Positions 63,706 to 64,000 of a stretch of 64,000 nucleotides of DNA are shown one piece after another. Numbering within the stretch: the stretch's first letter is position 1; the number at the start of each line of letters is the position of its first letter. A model generated the notes under the pieces. That model worked only from the letters and a program-made list of their open reading frames with translations. It did not search any database and was not told the origin of the DNA. The DNA comes from Candidatus Kapaibacterium sp. (GTDB lineage Bacteria; Bacteroidota; Ignavibacteria; Kapaibacteriales; UBA2268), in NCBI GenBank assembly GCA_013414795.1, contig CP058732.1, positions 2,395,737-2,459,736 on the forward strand, in the 5' to 3' direction. The translations under genes and the position numbers were made by a program.

Positions 63706-64000
63706 TTCCACTCATTCGTACGAAATAGGCTCCATTGCTAAGATTTGCATCGGAAATATTCCAATCCAAATTGAAATTGCTATACCCATTGATAGAATAA
63801 GTAAAGGATTTGACTACAGAACCAGCAGCATCTAATATATCTACAGTGTAGTTACCGGGTAGTGCAATTTCAAGATTAATTATTGGATTAGAAGTGCCAT
63901 TTTCTAAAATATTGATCGAATTTGCTTCCTCTTTGCTTGTTCTTCCAAGCAAGAACATTGGATTTGTCTCAACTTCATTGAATCGTACTTTTATTTTTGT
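63665..64000 (-). CDS. C-terminal fragment of a T9SS cargo protein, cut by window edge
   Basis: The frame is open from the window end to the stop at 63665 (112 codons seen), and the true start is beyond 64000. The visible part is a complete T9SS type A sorting domain: NPIINLEIALPGNYTVDILD, AAGSVVKSFTYSINGYSNFN, LSNGAYFVRMSGNGKNIVEK and a final LIYIK. Nothing can be said of the functional domain. Its end overlaps the start of the next cargo gene, so at least two of these cargo genes are translationally coupled. Confidence 0.85.
   Translation of the reverse strand, partial: TKIKVRFNEVETNPMFLLGRTSKEEANSINILENGTSNPIINLEIALPGNYTVDILDAAGSVVKSFTYSINGYSNFNLDWNISDANLSNGAYFVRMSGNGKNIVEKLIYIK

Overview
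The window looks like an AT-rich bacterial chromosome segment from the Bacteroidetes/Chlorobi/Ignavibacteria side of the tree. The pointers are several C-terminal type IX secretion (T9SS) sorting domains, a HYC_CC_PP-type protein paired with a metal-type TonB receptor, a DUF5683 protein, giant glycine/asparagine-rich surface proteins, and a candidate TTTG...TAnnTTTG-like promoter. Many genes carry clear GGAGG-type ribosome sites, which is unlike typical Bacteroidia, and the window also holds multihaem cytochrome and HydE genes. An Ignavibacteria- or Kapabacteria-like host is therefore my best guess. This is inference; no rRNA is present.

Layout. (1) 1-6.4 kb, minus strand: the body of an Asp-box T9SS cargo cut by the window edge, a Cys-rich secreted protein, a 664-base gene-free gap with a compositionally odd island, and a TonB-dependent receptor plus its small Cys-rich partner. 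(2) 6.5-16 kb: mixed housekeeping genes with frequent strand switches: two STAS proteins, a 12-haem cytochrome, TrmH, HydE, a GT9 transferase, NuoC, DUF5683, RidA, a ROK kinase, FtsB/DivIC-like and GcvPA. (3) 16.2-21.7 kb, plus strand: a tight run of DsbD, DJ-1, acylphosphatase and a patatin-Omp85 protein. (4) 21.7-58.5 kb, all minus strand: GH57, a lipoprotein serpin, CHASE-PAS kinase and CheY-like regulator, OmpA protein, beta-propeller T9SS cargo, cohesin-like T9SS cargo, dockerin-ended protein, a 700-aa and a 4118-aa repetitive surface protein, a phage-tail-fibre-like secreted protein, two response regulators, NAD synthetase, GT9, a barrel protein and GT2. (5) 58.5-64 kb, minus strand: four T9SS cargo genes in a row, the last cut by the window edge.

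The most interesting part is 25-53.7 kb. It encodes a set of large exported proteins that share modules with each other: a GxW..P.TW module, an NTGG N-terminus, and a C-terminal tail of the form E-I-G-x-C-x. They are bracketed on both sides by two-component regulators and sit with an OmpA-type peptidoglycan anchor. I read it as one cell-surface fibre or adhesin cassette with dedicated regulation. The co-function is inference from gene order and shared modules.

There are no tRNA or rRNA genes, no CRISPR array, no transposase or integrase, and no prophage genes that I can support. The tail-fibre-like gene is not in a phage context.
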